Under the pieces are notes generated by a model, which was given only the letters and a program-made list of their open reading frames with translations, searched no databases and had not been told where the DNA came from. Shown one piece after another: positions 45,950-57,599 of a DNA stretch of 64,000 nt (its first letter is position 1; each line of letters opens with the position of its first letter). The DNA lies in NCBI RefSeq assembly GCF_010015445.1, contig NC_053118.1, forward strand, positions 18,485,437-18,549,436, given 5' to 3'. This DNA is from Perca fluviatilis. Lineage: Eukaryota; Chordata; Actinopteri; Perciformes; Percidae. Position numbers and translations under genes: made by a program.

Positions 45950-48900
45950 GGATGGCTCTCCCCTGCTGTTCATAAGGTGCCTCTGCACCCCTTTCGTTTC
46001 AGACCCTCCCACCAGCCTTTCGGCCACGCCTCCTCATTTACATTGACATGTGTCAAGTCCAAATGAAAAGGCAATGTTAAATTGAAATTCAAAAGCCAAA
46101 TATTAAATGAAAATTAAAAGCCAATGTTAAATTGAAATTCAAAAGCCAAATATTAAATGAAAATTAAAAGCCAATGTTAAATTGAAATTCAAAAGCCAAA
46201 TATTAAATTCAAAAGCCAAAGCCAAATGGAAAAAAAAAAAAAATATTTTTAATTTGATCTCGCTTTGTTTTCTCTTTGGACTTTTAATTTCTCTTTGGAC
46301 TTTCAATTTGAATTATGAATAAATATTTCCTCCATAGCGTTCAAAGGTTTAATGGCAAAATCCAAAAACTGGAACAGGCAAAATACAAAAACCCGGAGCA
46401 GGTAGGAACCCAAAAACAGGAACAGGCAAACACAGAACAGCAGTAAGCAATCCACTGACATAGCCAAACGAATAATCTGACACAGGACAAGGGGAAACAA
46501 AAAGACTAAATACAGAGGGTAACGAGGTAACAAGAGGCAGGTGACACAAGGGCTGGGAAACAGGAGAAAAACATAAGAAAACCAGACTGTCAAAATAAAA
46601 CAGGAAACACAGCAAAATACAAAACAGAAAAACAGACCACCACAATAAGACAAAACACAGAACAAATTACCAAAACCATAGCAGTTCATTTATTTTACTC
46701 AACTGGGCTTGTTCACCTGGTTAAACCTACACCTTTTGACTGTGTGTAATTACACTGCATGGATTATGGATCCTGGATCATGTTTACCTCCTCCTATACA
46801 AGACCGTTCCAAACACTGCAGCTAGGATGATTACAAACAGGAGTTGACACTGCAATGGATACTGACCGAGAGCTTGATCCTGGCGATGTAGAAACATTTT
46901 AGGCTCAATTAAATGTATTAATAAATGTAATATACACAACTTAATGTATGATAGAATGAACATGAGCAGAACAGATGAATTGGGTGGCTCTAACCTCTCA
47001 CAGTCATCTGGACTGTGCTGGCTTGTTGCTTACTGAGCCAGGAGATAGCAGTACAGGTTAGGCTTTTGACCCGTTTCCTCAACTCTTCTCTCTGCTCCCG
47101 GGGTACAGAGGACATCCTGCCTTCTCCACCATGGTTTCAAAACTCTGCAGCCAAATACTGGCCATGCCCCGCTGTCAGCTGTCACACACCATCCTCACTG
47201 AGAAGAACTGGTAAACGCATCACATTCTTCTTTGCTGACTTTTAATTTCTAATATCAATCGTAAACTAATCATTAAAGAACAGTCTGTTACAGGACAAAA
47301 ACAAAGTAAAGCAACCAAACACAACACTAGAAATGTTATTACAGTAAGGGTGTCATTTCTACTGGGGATGTGGGGACATTTAAGGTTCATTTCTTTTTAG
47401 CATTAACACCTTTCTTTTACAGTTGACAGCATAGAGAGAGACAGGAAACTAGAGGGGCGTAACATACAATAAAGTGAATGATTTGGCCTAATAATTTGGC
47501 TTTCACCGCACCCCTCAAAATGCATCTAACTTTTACAATTTCAGCTTGGTTTGGTTACTAAAGCCACTATAATTCAGATTAGGCAAACATTAAGATAACA
47601 CAAATGACCAAACTGCTAATCTTAGTGCTTCATTTCCTTCCCCCTCACTTTATTGTTTCAAGTTGAGTTTCTCACCTAAGTCTCTCTGAACATTGGTCAT
47701 TTACTGTTCAGCCAGAATAGTCCAGATGAGAGAAGATCTGAGTTTATAAAGATGAGATTCAGGAACATTGTTGTGAACTTTTTTTGCTCTGGGTTTTGCC
47801 TCTCAGGATACATGTACAACATGGTGCCTGATTATCAAGTGGTGGTTGTTTGTGCTGTGTGCAGTCTAACAACGTATATTTTTTCTGAAAGTTTGCTGAT
47901 GCTGTTTTTAGTTGCAAATATAACATTATTTATTATAAAGGAGGTTTCTGCCAATGAATAGGTTTGTGTAGCAACAATACAGAGATTTACATAGCATTTC
48001 TTTTTTGTGTCATACTACTATTAATACTACTAATACTACTAGTATTTGTAAAGCAAGACTTATTCATTATTAATTTTGCTAGTTTAATATAAATGTATTT
48101 AAATGGAAGAGAATAGCATTTAGTTTCTGTTTTTATATATTTGTTTTATTGCCTTATAGCCTTTATTGTGCATCCCCCCCATCAAAATATAAGAACTGAA
48201 ATATAAAAAAATTCTTGTACATGCTTGTCGGTTGTGACTAAAACGCATACCACATGAATTGCCACATCCCCGCTTCTTTGTTGCATGTCCCCACCACCAT
48301 TTCCTGTATACCTCTCTACTATGCACATCAGTTGAAAGCAAAATCTAAATCTAAACATTTAATCTCACAAAAAACATTAAAACACATTGGTTTCATCAAA
48401 GTTAATACAATTTCTGGTCTGTATACAGTAAGTGTTGTGATTTTACAGGTTTCACTACGCAGCACGTATCTGGGATGGGGTGAAAAAGTCCTCGGCCCTC
48501 TCTGAGTACAGCCGCCTGCTCTGCTAACACCTTGGAGGAACTGCTGTCATATCCAATAGCAGTTGAAGCTGTTATGTCCAATAATCATGTCACATAAAGA
48601 ATAATTGTGGCTCTGAAAGTGGAGATGGTCGTTTGCACCCTACATGAGGGACAAGTGCAGACTTTGGTGGGAATGAAAACCTGTGGACTCTTGGCACTCC
48701 GTGTCAGAAAGTGGTGTATCCCTGCCCTGTTGAACAGACACAGCTGAAGCCTGTACAGCAGTGGTGAGAAAGAGAGATGAAACCAGTTGTGTGTGCACAC
48801 GTGTAAGCAAAATGTGAATTTTTTTAATTTGCAAGCCATTATTGTAATTGCAGTTTTGGTGTACAAGTTTTCTCAGATTAAAATATATAATTCTTTATAT

Positions 48901-49345
48901 TTTTAATTTCTTTTTTTTTATTGCACTCTTCTATTACAGCATCAGGATGATATCTCCACTGGCATACTTCTTTAAAACCTTCTTTAAGACAGAGACTATA
49001 AAACCTACATCAGCAAGGCAATAACAGGAAATGTGAAATAACCACATTGACATGCTATGTAGCGTTCGTTTGTGGGAAACACCAAACCTTAAATTGGTGC
49101 TCAAAAAGAAATGAAACTGAAGGGTTGGTGCTGGTATAAAAAAAACTGTTGAATCACACCTGCTCCCCACAGCCAGATGAACAGACATGCAGCGGTTGCA
49201 TTGGGTTTCCATGATAAACTAAAATTTTGCAACAACAAAATGTCGCTGCTGGGCACCAGTACAATTGTATCTAATGCATGACATTGGATTTTGGCTGATA
49301 TGCCCATGTTTTCCAACTCGCTTTGGCTAATTGCTGATATATACG
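45950..49345. repeat. Segmental duplication, copy 2 (paralog of 3.83-10.35 kb)
   Basis: Continuous counterpart of copy 1 without its two insertions, giving empty sites for both. It ends abruptly at 49345 (TGATATAT), where unrelated palindromic repeats begin. A 55-base deletion relative to copy 1 is at 48657. Non-coding except for the Siglec-like relic; the 47752-47961 frame (hydrophobic) is not conserved in copy 1. Confidence 0.85.
46783..47080 (-). pseudogene. Siglec-like fragment: half C2 exon plus shifted membrane exon
   Basis: Counterpart of 5940-6246. The C2 remainder ends at 46995, and the membrane exon opens at 46879 after CGCCAG. One extra base relative to the 6 kb copy (TCGGTCAGTATCC against TCGGTCATTGC) shifts the hydrophobic segment out of frame. 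The upstream half of the C2 exon is replaced by the same foreign sequence as in copy 1. Confidence 0.65.
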
Positions 49346-49369
49346 GAGCACCCCTGGTCCCAATTTGTC

Positions 49370-49535
49370 AAAAAAATTAATTATAACTATCTTGTGGCCA
49401 CGAGATAGTATCTTGAGGTCCCACTTTGTCAAAAAAATTAATTATAACTATCTTGTGGCCACGAGATAGTATCTTGAGGCCTCAAGATAACTATCTTGAG
49501 GCCTCAAGATACTATCTTGTGGCCACGAGATAACT
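49370..49535. repeat. Cluster of short perfect palindromes
   Basis: A 62-base unit (TTGTCAAAAAAATTAATTAT, then ATCTTGTGGCCACGAGATAG) occurs twice. It is followed by further copies of ATCTTGAGGCCTCAAGAT (perfect palindrome) and ATCTTGTGGCCACGAGAT (one mismatched pair). Looks like a palindromic minisatellite; no coding role. Confidence 0.75.
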
Positions 49536-50823
49536 TTTTAACTAATTCAATTATAATTATTATTATTAGAATTATATATTAATTATACTTTAGTAACTGC
49601 CCGTCAGCATTAAGGAGTTGTTTTACCAATACAATACCATTAGCAACCCAATTTCCATAATACAGAGATTTATTTTTATATTGAATATCTTTGTTATTCC
49701 AAATGTGGTAATTGGTTGGCGTAAAATTATGCTTGTAAATTAACTTCCAGGCCAGCAGAGCTTGTTTATGAAAATTTGATAACTTTACAGGTAATCTATC
49801 AATTTTGTAATCACAACAGAAATTTTACTCCACCAACTAATCCAAATACATATTAAGGGAAAGTATTCCAAATACAGTCCTTTTCTTCAATCAAATTAGT
49901 TAACCATTTTACTTTGAAATTATTATTTAGTGTTTCAAAACTTAAAGGGGTGAGAGAATGATTATATAGGGTATTTAACACTGTTCCTTATGGTCTCCTA
50001 ATGGGGTATGTAACATTGGTTGGGCTGAAAATGGTCTGGTTGATATTTTATTGGCCCTTATGCATCCCTGTGTTTTGGCCCTATTTGTAACAAGAGCTTT
50101 TCTTCCAAATATGGTATGTTCATGAATATTTAGATGAGCGGCGCGGTGATTGGTTGAGCGAATTGCCATACACACACATTAGAGATGCGCGCTGATTGGT
50201 TGAGCGAATCGCCATACACACATTAGAGACGCGCGCTGATTGGTTGAGCGAATCCCCAATACACACACATTAGAGACTCGACAGAATCTCATATTCCAGA
50301 CACTGCAATGTTTTGTTACCAAATTCACTTCTGAGACTTTTTTTATGCGAGAAATCAACTATATAAAGCTCAAATATGGGCTGTTTTACGAAAAATGTAT
50401 GGCTAATTGCAAATTTGGTAAGACGTGTCGGACTTTAGGAGCTCCACACAGTCTGACGAGAAAGCGGCAGCCTGCTGGGCATTATTGCACTATACGGGGC
50501 TCCACAGCCGGCTGCCGGCATAACTATAATATATTTACAGTTTGAATTTCGTCACGCCACTTATGTAACATCTAGCCCAAGGTCTTACAAAGCTAACCGT
50601 TGTGTCCAATTTGAATTTAAGGTATTTTTATGAACTCAGGGTCTTGCTAGGAGGAGCAGCTAGCTAGCTAGCTAGCTATATGTCCCATTCAATACAATGA
50701 GGAAATATCGCAGCTAGCTAGCTACACTTTCGACAGCGGCGAAGGCCCTATTGAAACTGAAGGAATTATTGTTTCTTTCTTTCTTTTTCCCGTCAAATGA
50801 ATTGGCTTTTTGAGGGGCTTAAC

Positions 50824-51648
50824 CATACCTGTCAAGTTTTGGATTTGAAAATAAGGGAAATTTTCCAGCGCCCACCGCGAGCAGTCCCACCAACCCAACC
50901 AAGCTCCAGTATCCCTTACATTTTAAGACAGGTGTACAAGAAAGCTAAAATCACTACTTGATGCAGAATGCTGGAAACATTTACAATTTATAACATTGCT
51001 TGTCTTTACATTTTATTTTCATTCCACACATTCTTTTCATTTCATATTGCTTTTCTTTTACAGTTTTTGTTTTCATTTCACATAACTTTCTTTACTCTTT
51101 TAGTGAGTTATTGTACAAATTTGTTGCAGACTTTGCATTCTTTAAGATTGTTTTGGAAGGAGTGTATTTGTGGGCTGGGCCAGAGTGGTTAATTTTACAT
51201 GAGAGTAGAGCGCAAATAGTTCTGTTGTCTAACGTCATCCTATTCTCTGTAACAATCTTTCGTACCATGCTAAACACCCTTTCTGAACTTGCATTGCTAT
51301 GGGGAATGCATAGTAAAGCCTTCATAAGTTTTGGCAGCGCACCGTCTCTGTCGTAGCATCCATCATCATCTAACCTCACACACTAACCTCGCGACAACTG
51401 CCACCTACAGTACCTGTAGTAGGCTACTGCAGGTTGCAATTATCGCGAGGCTAGTGACAGAGCTCAGATTGGGAATGGTTTTTTTTGTGGTTTTTTTTAC
51501 TCCGCTTGGGCCCGGGGTATTATTATTTTTTAATAACGCAGGTTAAAATACGGGAGATTTATGGGAAAATACTAATACGGGAGGACGGCGGGAAAGAAGA
51601 GTAAAATACGGGACTTTCCCGGCCAAAATGGGATACTTGACAGGTATG
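50824..51648 (-). mobile_element. hAT element with transposase C-terminal relic
   Basis: Ends CATACCTGTCAAG and CTTGACAGGTATG, with exact 8-base duplication GGCTTAAC (50816-50823, 51649-51656). On the minus strand a 95-codon frame (51092-51379) reads LPKLMKALLCIPHSNASSER, VFSMVRKIVTENRM, TLDNRTICALLSCKIN, the dimerisation region typical of hAT transposases. The rest of the transposase is missing, so it is an internally deleted derivative. Confidence 0.9.
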
Positions 51649-51656
51649 GGCTTAAC

Positions 51657-53255
51657 ATATTCAAAAACTCACCAAATTTGGCAGTCGCATCAAGTCTGGT
51701 GAAAATTTACGTATTTTAAGGGTTTCGTGAATAGCCGCACAAAAATGGCTCTCTAGCGCCCCCTAGAAAGTAAAATAAATTGAGCCCCTGCAGTGCGTTT
51801 AACGTAGACTCACGAAACTTGGTACACATATGTAACATGTCAAGATGTACCAAAAACTTCATTTGAGCCTTACCCTAAACCAAACAGGAAGTCCACCATT
51901 TTGAATTGTTTGAAATTAGTGCGATTTTGGCCATTTCCATATGTCGTACTTTAACAAACTCCTCCTAGAGATTTCATCCGATCAACTTCAAACTCGGTCT
52001 GTGCCATCTTAAGATGTTAAAGATGAAAAGTTGTTAAAAGAAAAACTTTTCGTCATAGGGCGTGGCCGTGGCCGTGGTGGGGCGGCCATTTTGTGCGTTT
52101 CGCCGCCGAAACAGGAAGTGGGTGTAACTCGAGTGTACATTGTCCGATTACCTCAAAACTTTTCAGGATTCATAAGAGTCCAACCCTGAGGACAATTAAA
52201 GGCCGATATTTACTTAAAGTCATAGCGCCCCCTAGTGGCAACAGGAAGTAGGCCTAAAAGTCAAGGTGCTATACTTTAACGAACTCCTCCTAGAGATTTC
52301 ATCCGATGGACTTCAAACTTGGTCTGTACCATCCCAACACCTTTACGATGAAAAATTATTAAAAAAAACTTTTAAAAAATTTTGGGAGAGTGTGGGCGTG
52401 GCGTGGCGGCCATTTTGAGTATTTAGCGATGAACAAAGAAAAGGTTGTTGCAACTTGAGTGTATGCGTTATCCGTATCTGCCCGAAATTTCTCACGATTG
52501 ACAAGGGTCCAGGCCTGAGGACACCTACAGGCCAAAATTGACTTGTGGTCATAGCGCCCCCCGCTGGCACCAGGAAATCTGCTTTATATGACAAACATCA
52601 TCCGATTTACATGAAACTTATAATCTGTGGTCTACATGTTATACTGAGCCACCCCCTATACTTTAACCACGCCCACTTATTCAGGCCACGCCCCCTTTCC
52701 TATCATTTGAACCGTTTAAGGTAGAGTCTTGTGTGAGGTGTCATTGAACTCAGCAGAGAGTTCCTTCTTCATTGGTGATGTTTGGCCCGCCCCCTATGCT
52801 TAAGCCACGCACCCTTTCATAACATTTCAACCGTTTAAGATATACCCTTGTGTGAGGTATCATTGAACTCAGCAGAGACTTCATTCTTCATTGGTGATGG
52901 TTTGACCCACCCCCTATGTTTAAGCCACGCCCCCTTTCATACATGCTGACCCATTTAAGGTAGAGTCTTGTGTGAGGTATCATTGAACTCAGCAGAGACT
53001 TCCTTCTTCATTGGTCATGGTTTGACCTGCCCCCTATGCTTTAGCCACGCCCCTTTTTACAGCTAATGAAACGTATGAAGTAGAGTCTTGTGTGAGCTAT
53101 CGTTGAACTCAGCAGGGAGTTCCCTTTTCATTGTTGACGATTTGCGGCATCTGAGTGTCGCGCGAATGCACGGTCGCAAGGAGCGGCGTCCGCCGCTAAC
53201 CCCGACGCGCGCAGAGGCGCGAGGGCCCGTTCATCGCTGCTCGCAGCTTTAATTA
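51657..53255. repeat. Teleost dispersed repeat (GCGCCCCCTAG type) with tandem 3' part
   Basis: Contains TAGCGCCCCCTAG and AACTCCTCCTAGAGATTTCA twice. Four tandem copies of a roughly 125-base unit (GTCTTGTGTGAGGT(A/G)TCATTGA, ACTCAGCAGAGA) span 52650-53130. It ends GGGCCCGTTCATCGCTGCTC. I recognise it as a very common fish interspersed repeat; the ORFs here carry no domain. Confidence 0.65.
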
Positions 53256-54546
53256 CAGTTTGAATTTCATCACAGCATGTATATTACAGGTTCCCCAAGG
53301 TCTTACAAAGCTTAGCTAACACTTGTCCGATTTCGATTGAATGCATTTTTGTGAATGTCGGAGTTAGGAGGAGGCTAGCTAGCTCTCATTGATGGACTCC
53401 AGCTCACCGCGGCTCTATCAATGAGACTCACGGACAAGAGGCGTTTATTTCCCCGATTGTTTGTTTAAATAACTCAACACACATATCCATTATAAGATTA
53501 ACTGCGGTAAGAGATTGCGGGCATAACAAGCTCGCTGCCCGCGCTGTTAGTCACTCACCGGACGGCCGGTAGCAGGAAGAGGGGAGGGAGAACAGCGAGC
53601 TGCAGGCCCTGGAGCTCTGTCAGGGCAGCAGCGTATGGTAGTCCAGTCACCCAGAAAAGGGTAAGTTTGCGCGGGTATTGAGCACCAGGCCGCCGGCCGA
53701 GCTCAATCGAGCTCACAGCAGGCCAGGGTCTGTTACAGACGACAGGCAGGGCGGCAATGTAGCAACCCAGGCAGCACCGGCCGCTGAACTCCGACACACA
53801 GTCGGACAAAATTTGCAATTAGCCATCCATTTTCATAAAACGGCCCATATTTGAGCTTTACATTTGTAATGGAATAGCAGAGATCTGCGCGACCTAGATT
53901 CAGAAGACTACCTGATCTCAGGTCAGTTGTGTAGCCTATGTAAATGTTGGGGCGTGACCGTTCTCTTAATACACCCATGGGCGTAACAAAGGTACAGGTT
54001 TTGAGATGCCAGCACCAGCACCAGCACCAGCACGCCATACAATCCTGATTTCAACCTTTTAGCAAAGACCAAGGTGAATATCTTAGTGTAAGATGAGATT
54101 TGTTTTGTGACGATTTAGTTAACAGATAACCTTTTTAGGCTTACTGAAATAAGTCACATATTTTCATTAATTGTAGCTTCATAATGTATTCTGTTCCTTG
54201 AGTTAACAAGGGAACTATCTAACCTGTTATGCCCTGCCTGTAATTCAGTAATAGTTATGTTGGCGGAGGGATATGATGTTGAGATGATGAAGCATGTTTT
54301 GTGCTTAGTCTTGAGTTGTCCCACACTTGAGTGGTGTCATTAAAGTGAACCAAGTTTTACAGTCGAAGCTGTCTCCGTGCTCTTTCTCTACCCACGGCCC
54401 GAAAGTATATATATATTTAATAACGACGAGTTAATAGTTAACGCTAACAAGAACTAGCGTTACATTAGCATCATTATTTAACAGACTAATTGGTCTCCAA
54501 TTTTCCATACTCAGTTTATCTTTTTTTGGTTTAGGAATCAATTTAA

Positions 54547-55281
54547 AGGTATTATGGAGGATTTTCTTTTTCCGGGTGGATCATCAAGACTATTGGTCCT
54601 CCTAGTTGTCAATCATTCTGGTGATATGTTTACGTAAGGCCGTCGTACGTGCTCGTCCCTAGGTAGTTTTCGCTTTCTGCGCATGCGCACTTTCAGGTGT
54701 ATATGTGTGATGAGCATAGGTAGTGAGCTACGGTTTCAACCATTCATTGAAGCTCGCCGTTCTCACCGTGTTTTTTCAAAATGTCTGAGGGTCGCAAGAG
54801 AAAAAGTGTGTACGAATTGTATGACAAGAAGAGAAAGGCCTCTGAAAAAAGAAACAAGACCAGAGTGTTTTTGGGAGATTATTTCACACGCTGGCATGCG
54901 CTAAAAGCACAGTTTGGGCTTCCCACTTGATAGCTCAGTCGCAAAGTTTCTACTCAACAGGTAAAGTTTGGCATGCTATCCATTCTATATCACTGCTAGT
55001 AAAAGTTGATGTAAGCTATGATTAGCGATGCTAGCCCTGGCACAAGTCACGCACCGCGCACACACGGTAAACATCTCAATTTGTGAAAAAGTGCAAATCT
55101 TCTTTCTGAAAGTAGGCTTGTATGAGCCATGCCGACAGCAACTTGTAAACAGTGCACTCTCGTGCACACGTTTAATAGGCGTTCCCTCTCGGGAGCAGGT
55201 AGAGTGTTGCGCATGTGCATTTTTTCAAAAAGTGGAGAGGGCGGTTCTTTTCTAAATTCTGGATAATCCTCCACTATACCT
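54547..55281 (+). mobile_element. TTAA-flanked TIR element with basic N-terminal coding exon
   Basis: Ends AGGTATTATGGAGGAT and the complement of AGGTATAGTGGAGGAT, flanked by TTAA (54543-54546, 55282-55285), inserted in LINE coding sequence. From ATG at 54781 a frame reads MSEGRKRKSVYELYDKKRKA, then FLGDYFTRWHALKAQFGLPT. It stops, but one base out of phase it continues DSSVAKFLLN to a GTAAAG donor. This resembles the first exon of a multi-copy transposon protein, broken by a one-base shift. The superfamily (Kolobok-like by target site) is inferred. Confidence 0.75.
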
Positions 55282-55529
55282 TTAATAAGACCTTGTCGAA
55301 GAGTTGGAGGTAATTCTCCTTTTCCTATGGCTTCTACAAACAGCCGCTAAAAAAGGTGCTAATGACTGATTAAATACTTTAAAAAGAAAAAGAATTCACT
55401 TATCAACCCATCATTCCAAGGAGATTTATTTTCTTTGAGACAGTCAATGCATTTTTTTTACTTCTGTTAAACTAATTTTTCTTCCACGTAGCTTGCTACA
55501 TTGGTGTCAGAAGTGGGATTGAGCACGTT

Positions 55530-57008
55530 GTGAAAATGGAAGAAACAGTTGAAGAAATGGTACAACAAATGAAAGCTGAAATCCAGTCGATGGAGAGAGC
55601 AATCAACCTGACCCGTCGCAGCCTGGATCGCCTCAACGCTGACCAGGAAAGACTCCTCCCGACCCTCCCTGACGGCTCCAGCGTGCCGCAACATCGCACC
55701 CTGGAGGCCGGGAGTATCATCGCACGCCCAGACGGTTCCAGCGCTGCGCGCCAACACCACCTAGAGGCTGGGAGTATCATTGCATGCCCATGCGGTTCCA
55801 GCGGCAATGCCCCCTAGAGGTCGGGAGTATCATCGCATGCCCAGACGGTTCCAGCGCGGCGCGTCAACGCCCCCTAGAGGCCGGGACTGCCGCTACACGC
55901 TCGGACGGTTTCAGCCACGCCATCGCCCCCTAGAGGTTGGGAGTGCCCCTGTCAGTGATACTCTGTTGCAGATGACAGATGCCCATCTACCCCATCACCA
56001 CCACTGCTGTCTATGAGCCATCAGCACCTGCCCCCTTACAAAGAGTACATTACCCCTCAGCTGTACCCAGGACCCCAGACAAGCTGCCCAAGTACAACGG
56101 GATGACAACCTTAAAGCCATTCCTCTCCCAAGTCAGACTAGTAATATGGCACAGCGGTTGGGGTGATGAAGAAGCTGCTGTACATCTGGCGCTTGCATTG
56201 GAAGGAAAGGCGCTGCAAGTGCTCCTTGACCTAGCTCCAGCAGAGCAACGGGACCTTCAAGCCCTGACGACAGCACTGGAGAGGCGATTTGGGCAGAGAC
56301 TTTTCACTGAGCAGAGCAGAGAGCAACTAGATAATCGCCGCCGCCAAGAGGGGGAGAGCCTGGGCACCTTTGCTAGAGATGTCCGGCTACACACTCAACA
56401 AGGATACCCACAGTTCAAGAGCAGCAGCTCAAGAGGAACTGGCTCTTCATGCCTTCCTGCAAGGTCTCATGCCGGAGCGGCTGTGCCTGCATGTTTGCCT
56501 CGCCCGGCCCATGACCCTCAACGAAGCCATCTGCGAAGCTGAACAAGCTGAGGTGATACTCTCTGCACAGCCTGACCAGCAGAAAACCTCCACCTTCCAA
56601 CCACACATAAGGATGGCTGACTGTGAGGAGGAGGCTGAAGAAGTCTGCCTTGCTCGCCCACCACCACCAAGACATCGCCCATCCCGAAAGACCGACTGTT
56701 GTTACCGGTTTGGTGAGCCTGGCCACAGAGCTCGCAACTGCCCAGCACCAACTCCAAAATCCACTGCCATCCAGCCAGCGGAAAACTACAGCGGAGTGTG
56801 TCTAATGAGGGGACCACTGCTCCAGCTTCTACCCCCCCTCCAAGGCCGATGCACGCTGGTTGGCCGTTTAGGCCACGCCAAAGGGCTATACCTGCACTGC
56901 CATCTGGACAACCAACCCTGCTGGGCCCTAGTTGACACGGGGTCCACCATTTCCATGGTACTACCGGCACACTTCCTGTGGCATGGTCGCCAATGGATAT
57001 CAAGCTGA
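55530..57008 (+). pseudogene. Gypsy gag-protease region, broken
   Basis: Begins MKMEETVEEMVQQMKAEI (coiled N-terminus), followed by about four imperfect copies of a roughly 20-residue unit with LEAGSIIA. The capsid-like part follows in another frame (KPFLSQVRLVIWHSGW, ALEGKALQVLLDLAP). The zinc knuckle reads CYRFGEPGHRARNC, with Phe in place of the second zinc-binding Cys. The aspartic protease motif ALVDTGSTISMV is visible near 56925. Frames change near 55810, 55980, 56400 and 57008. Confidence 0.85.
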
Positions 57009-57599
57009 TGACGGTGACAGGGGAAACTGCTGGCATGAGTGGAACAAATCTACTGCAAGTCCGAGCTGGGAACCAGAAGCTGTCACACAAGTTCTGGCTA
57101 GCCTACATCCAGGCCTATGCATTATTGGGCTGGACTTGTTGACCAGCTGGGGTGCCTGTGTCAAGGGCTGTCATCACTCTTGGCACAGAGACCATTGCAC
57201 TTCAGTGCCGTCGGGGGAAGAAGAGGCCCAGAGCCCAACAGGCTGATGATCCGGCCGCCGCTGTCACCTCCCACCAGCACGCCCACCATCAACACGGCCA
57301 CCACCAGCACGCCAACTACCAGCACGACCACTACCAGCATGCCTATCATCAGCGGACTGCCCAGCTACAGCTTGCTCCTGTCCCAACCAAAGAGCCGTCC
57401 GTCCCATCCCTGACTGAGTTGGCGGAGGACATGCACGACCTGTGGCAATGCAGCAGCGACGGTCTCGACCCAGTTGAAACGCCTCCTTGATGATTATATG
57501 GATTTCTTTGCTGCCAGGGATGAAGACTGCAGGCAGACAGGGCTGGTCCAGCATGCTATTGAGACCAGTTATGCCCAGCCCATCTGACTGCATCCCCAC

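Larger units (their letters stand above)
49946..54007. mobile_element. Foldback TTAA element, second copy, truncated and expanded
   Basis: Starts AGGGGTGAGAGAATG after TTAA (49942-49945) and runs in the opposite sense to 6568-8600. It matches the right arm there (49946-50450) and, after about 3 kb of nested DNA, the left arm (about 53560-54007). It stops before the other terminus at GAGATG, followed by a CCAGCA tandem. A module with TTTACAGTTTGAATTTCGTC and AAGGTCTTACAAAGCT occurs on both sides of the nested block (50535, 53260). Confidence 0.75.
49545..55470 (-). pseudogene. L1/Tx1-like LINE ORF2 relic, split by nested insertions
   Basis: Three separated minus-strand pieces read as one degenerate ORF2. 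55286-55470 contains VEAIGKGELPPTLRQGLI; 54470-54542 contains LIPKPKKDKLSMENWRPISL, the fingers region of the reverse transcriptase. 49560-49830 contains ALLAWKLIYKHNFTP, YHIWNNKDIQYKNKSLYYG and LVKQLLNADG, a region downstream of the reverse transcriptase. A TTAA element separates the first two exactly between GLI and the following LIPK. The foldback copy lies between the others, and the Gypsy element lies to the right. Several stops make it inactive. Confidence 0.72.

Noticed and set aside
46303..46689. 128-codon minus-strand hydrophobic frame (counterpart near 4.2-5.8 kb)
   Set aside because: Low-complexity Phe/Leu/Cys-rich translation of an A-rich repeat. It is broken in the other copy.
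47752..47961. 69-codon frame with membrane-like stretch (VPDYQVVVVCAVCSL)
   Set aside because: Looked like a membrane exon, but the copy at 9.0 kb has a stop soon after and no flanking Ig exons exist.
54240..54480. Possible solo LTR (ends with CTGTCTCCGTGCTCTTTC)
   Set aside because: Resembles an LTR tail, but no inverted TG/CA ends or target duplication could be fixed.
56518..57090. 190-codon minus-strand frame
   Set aside because: Antisense to the Gypsy gag/protease region.
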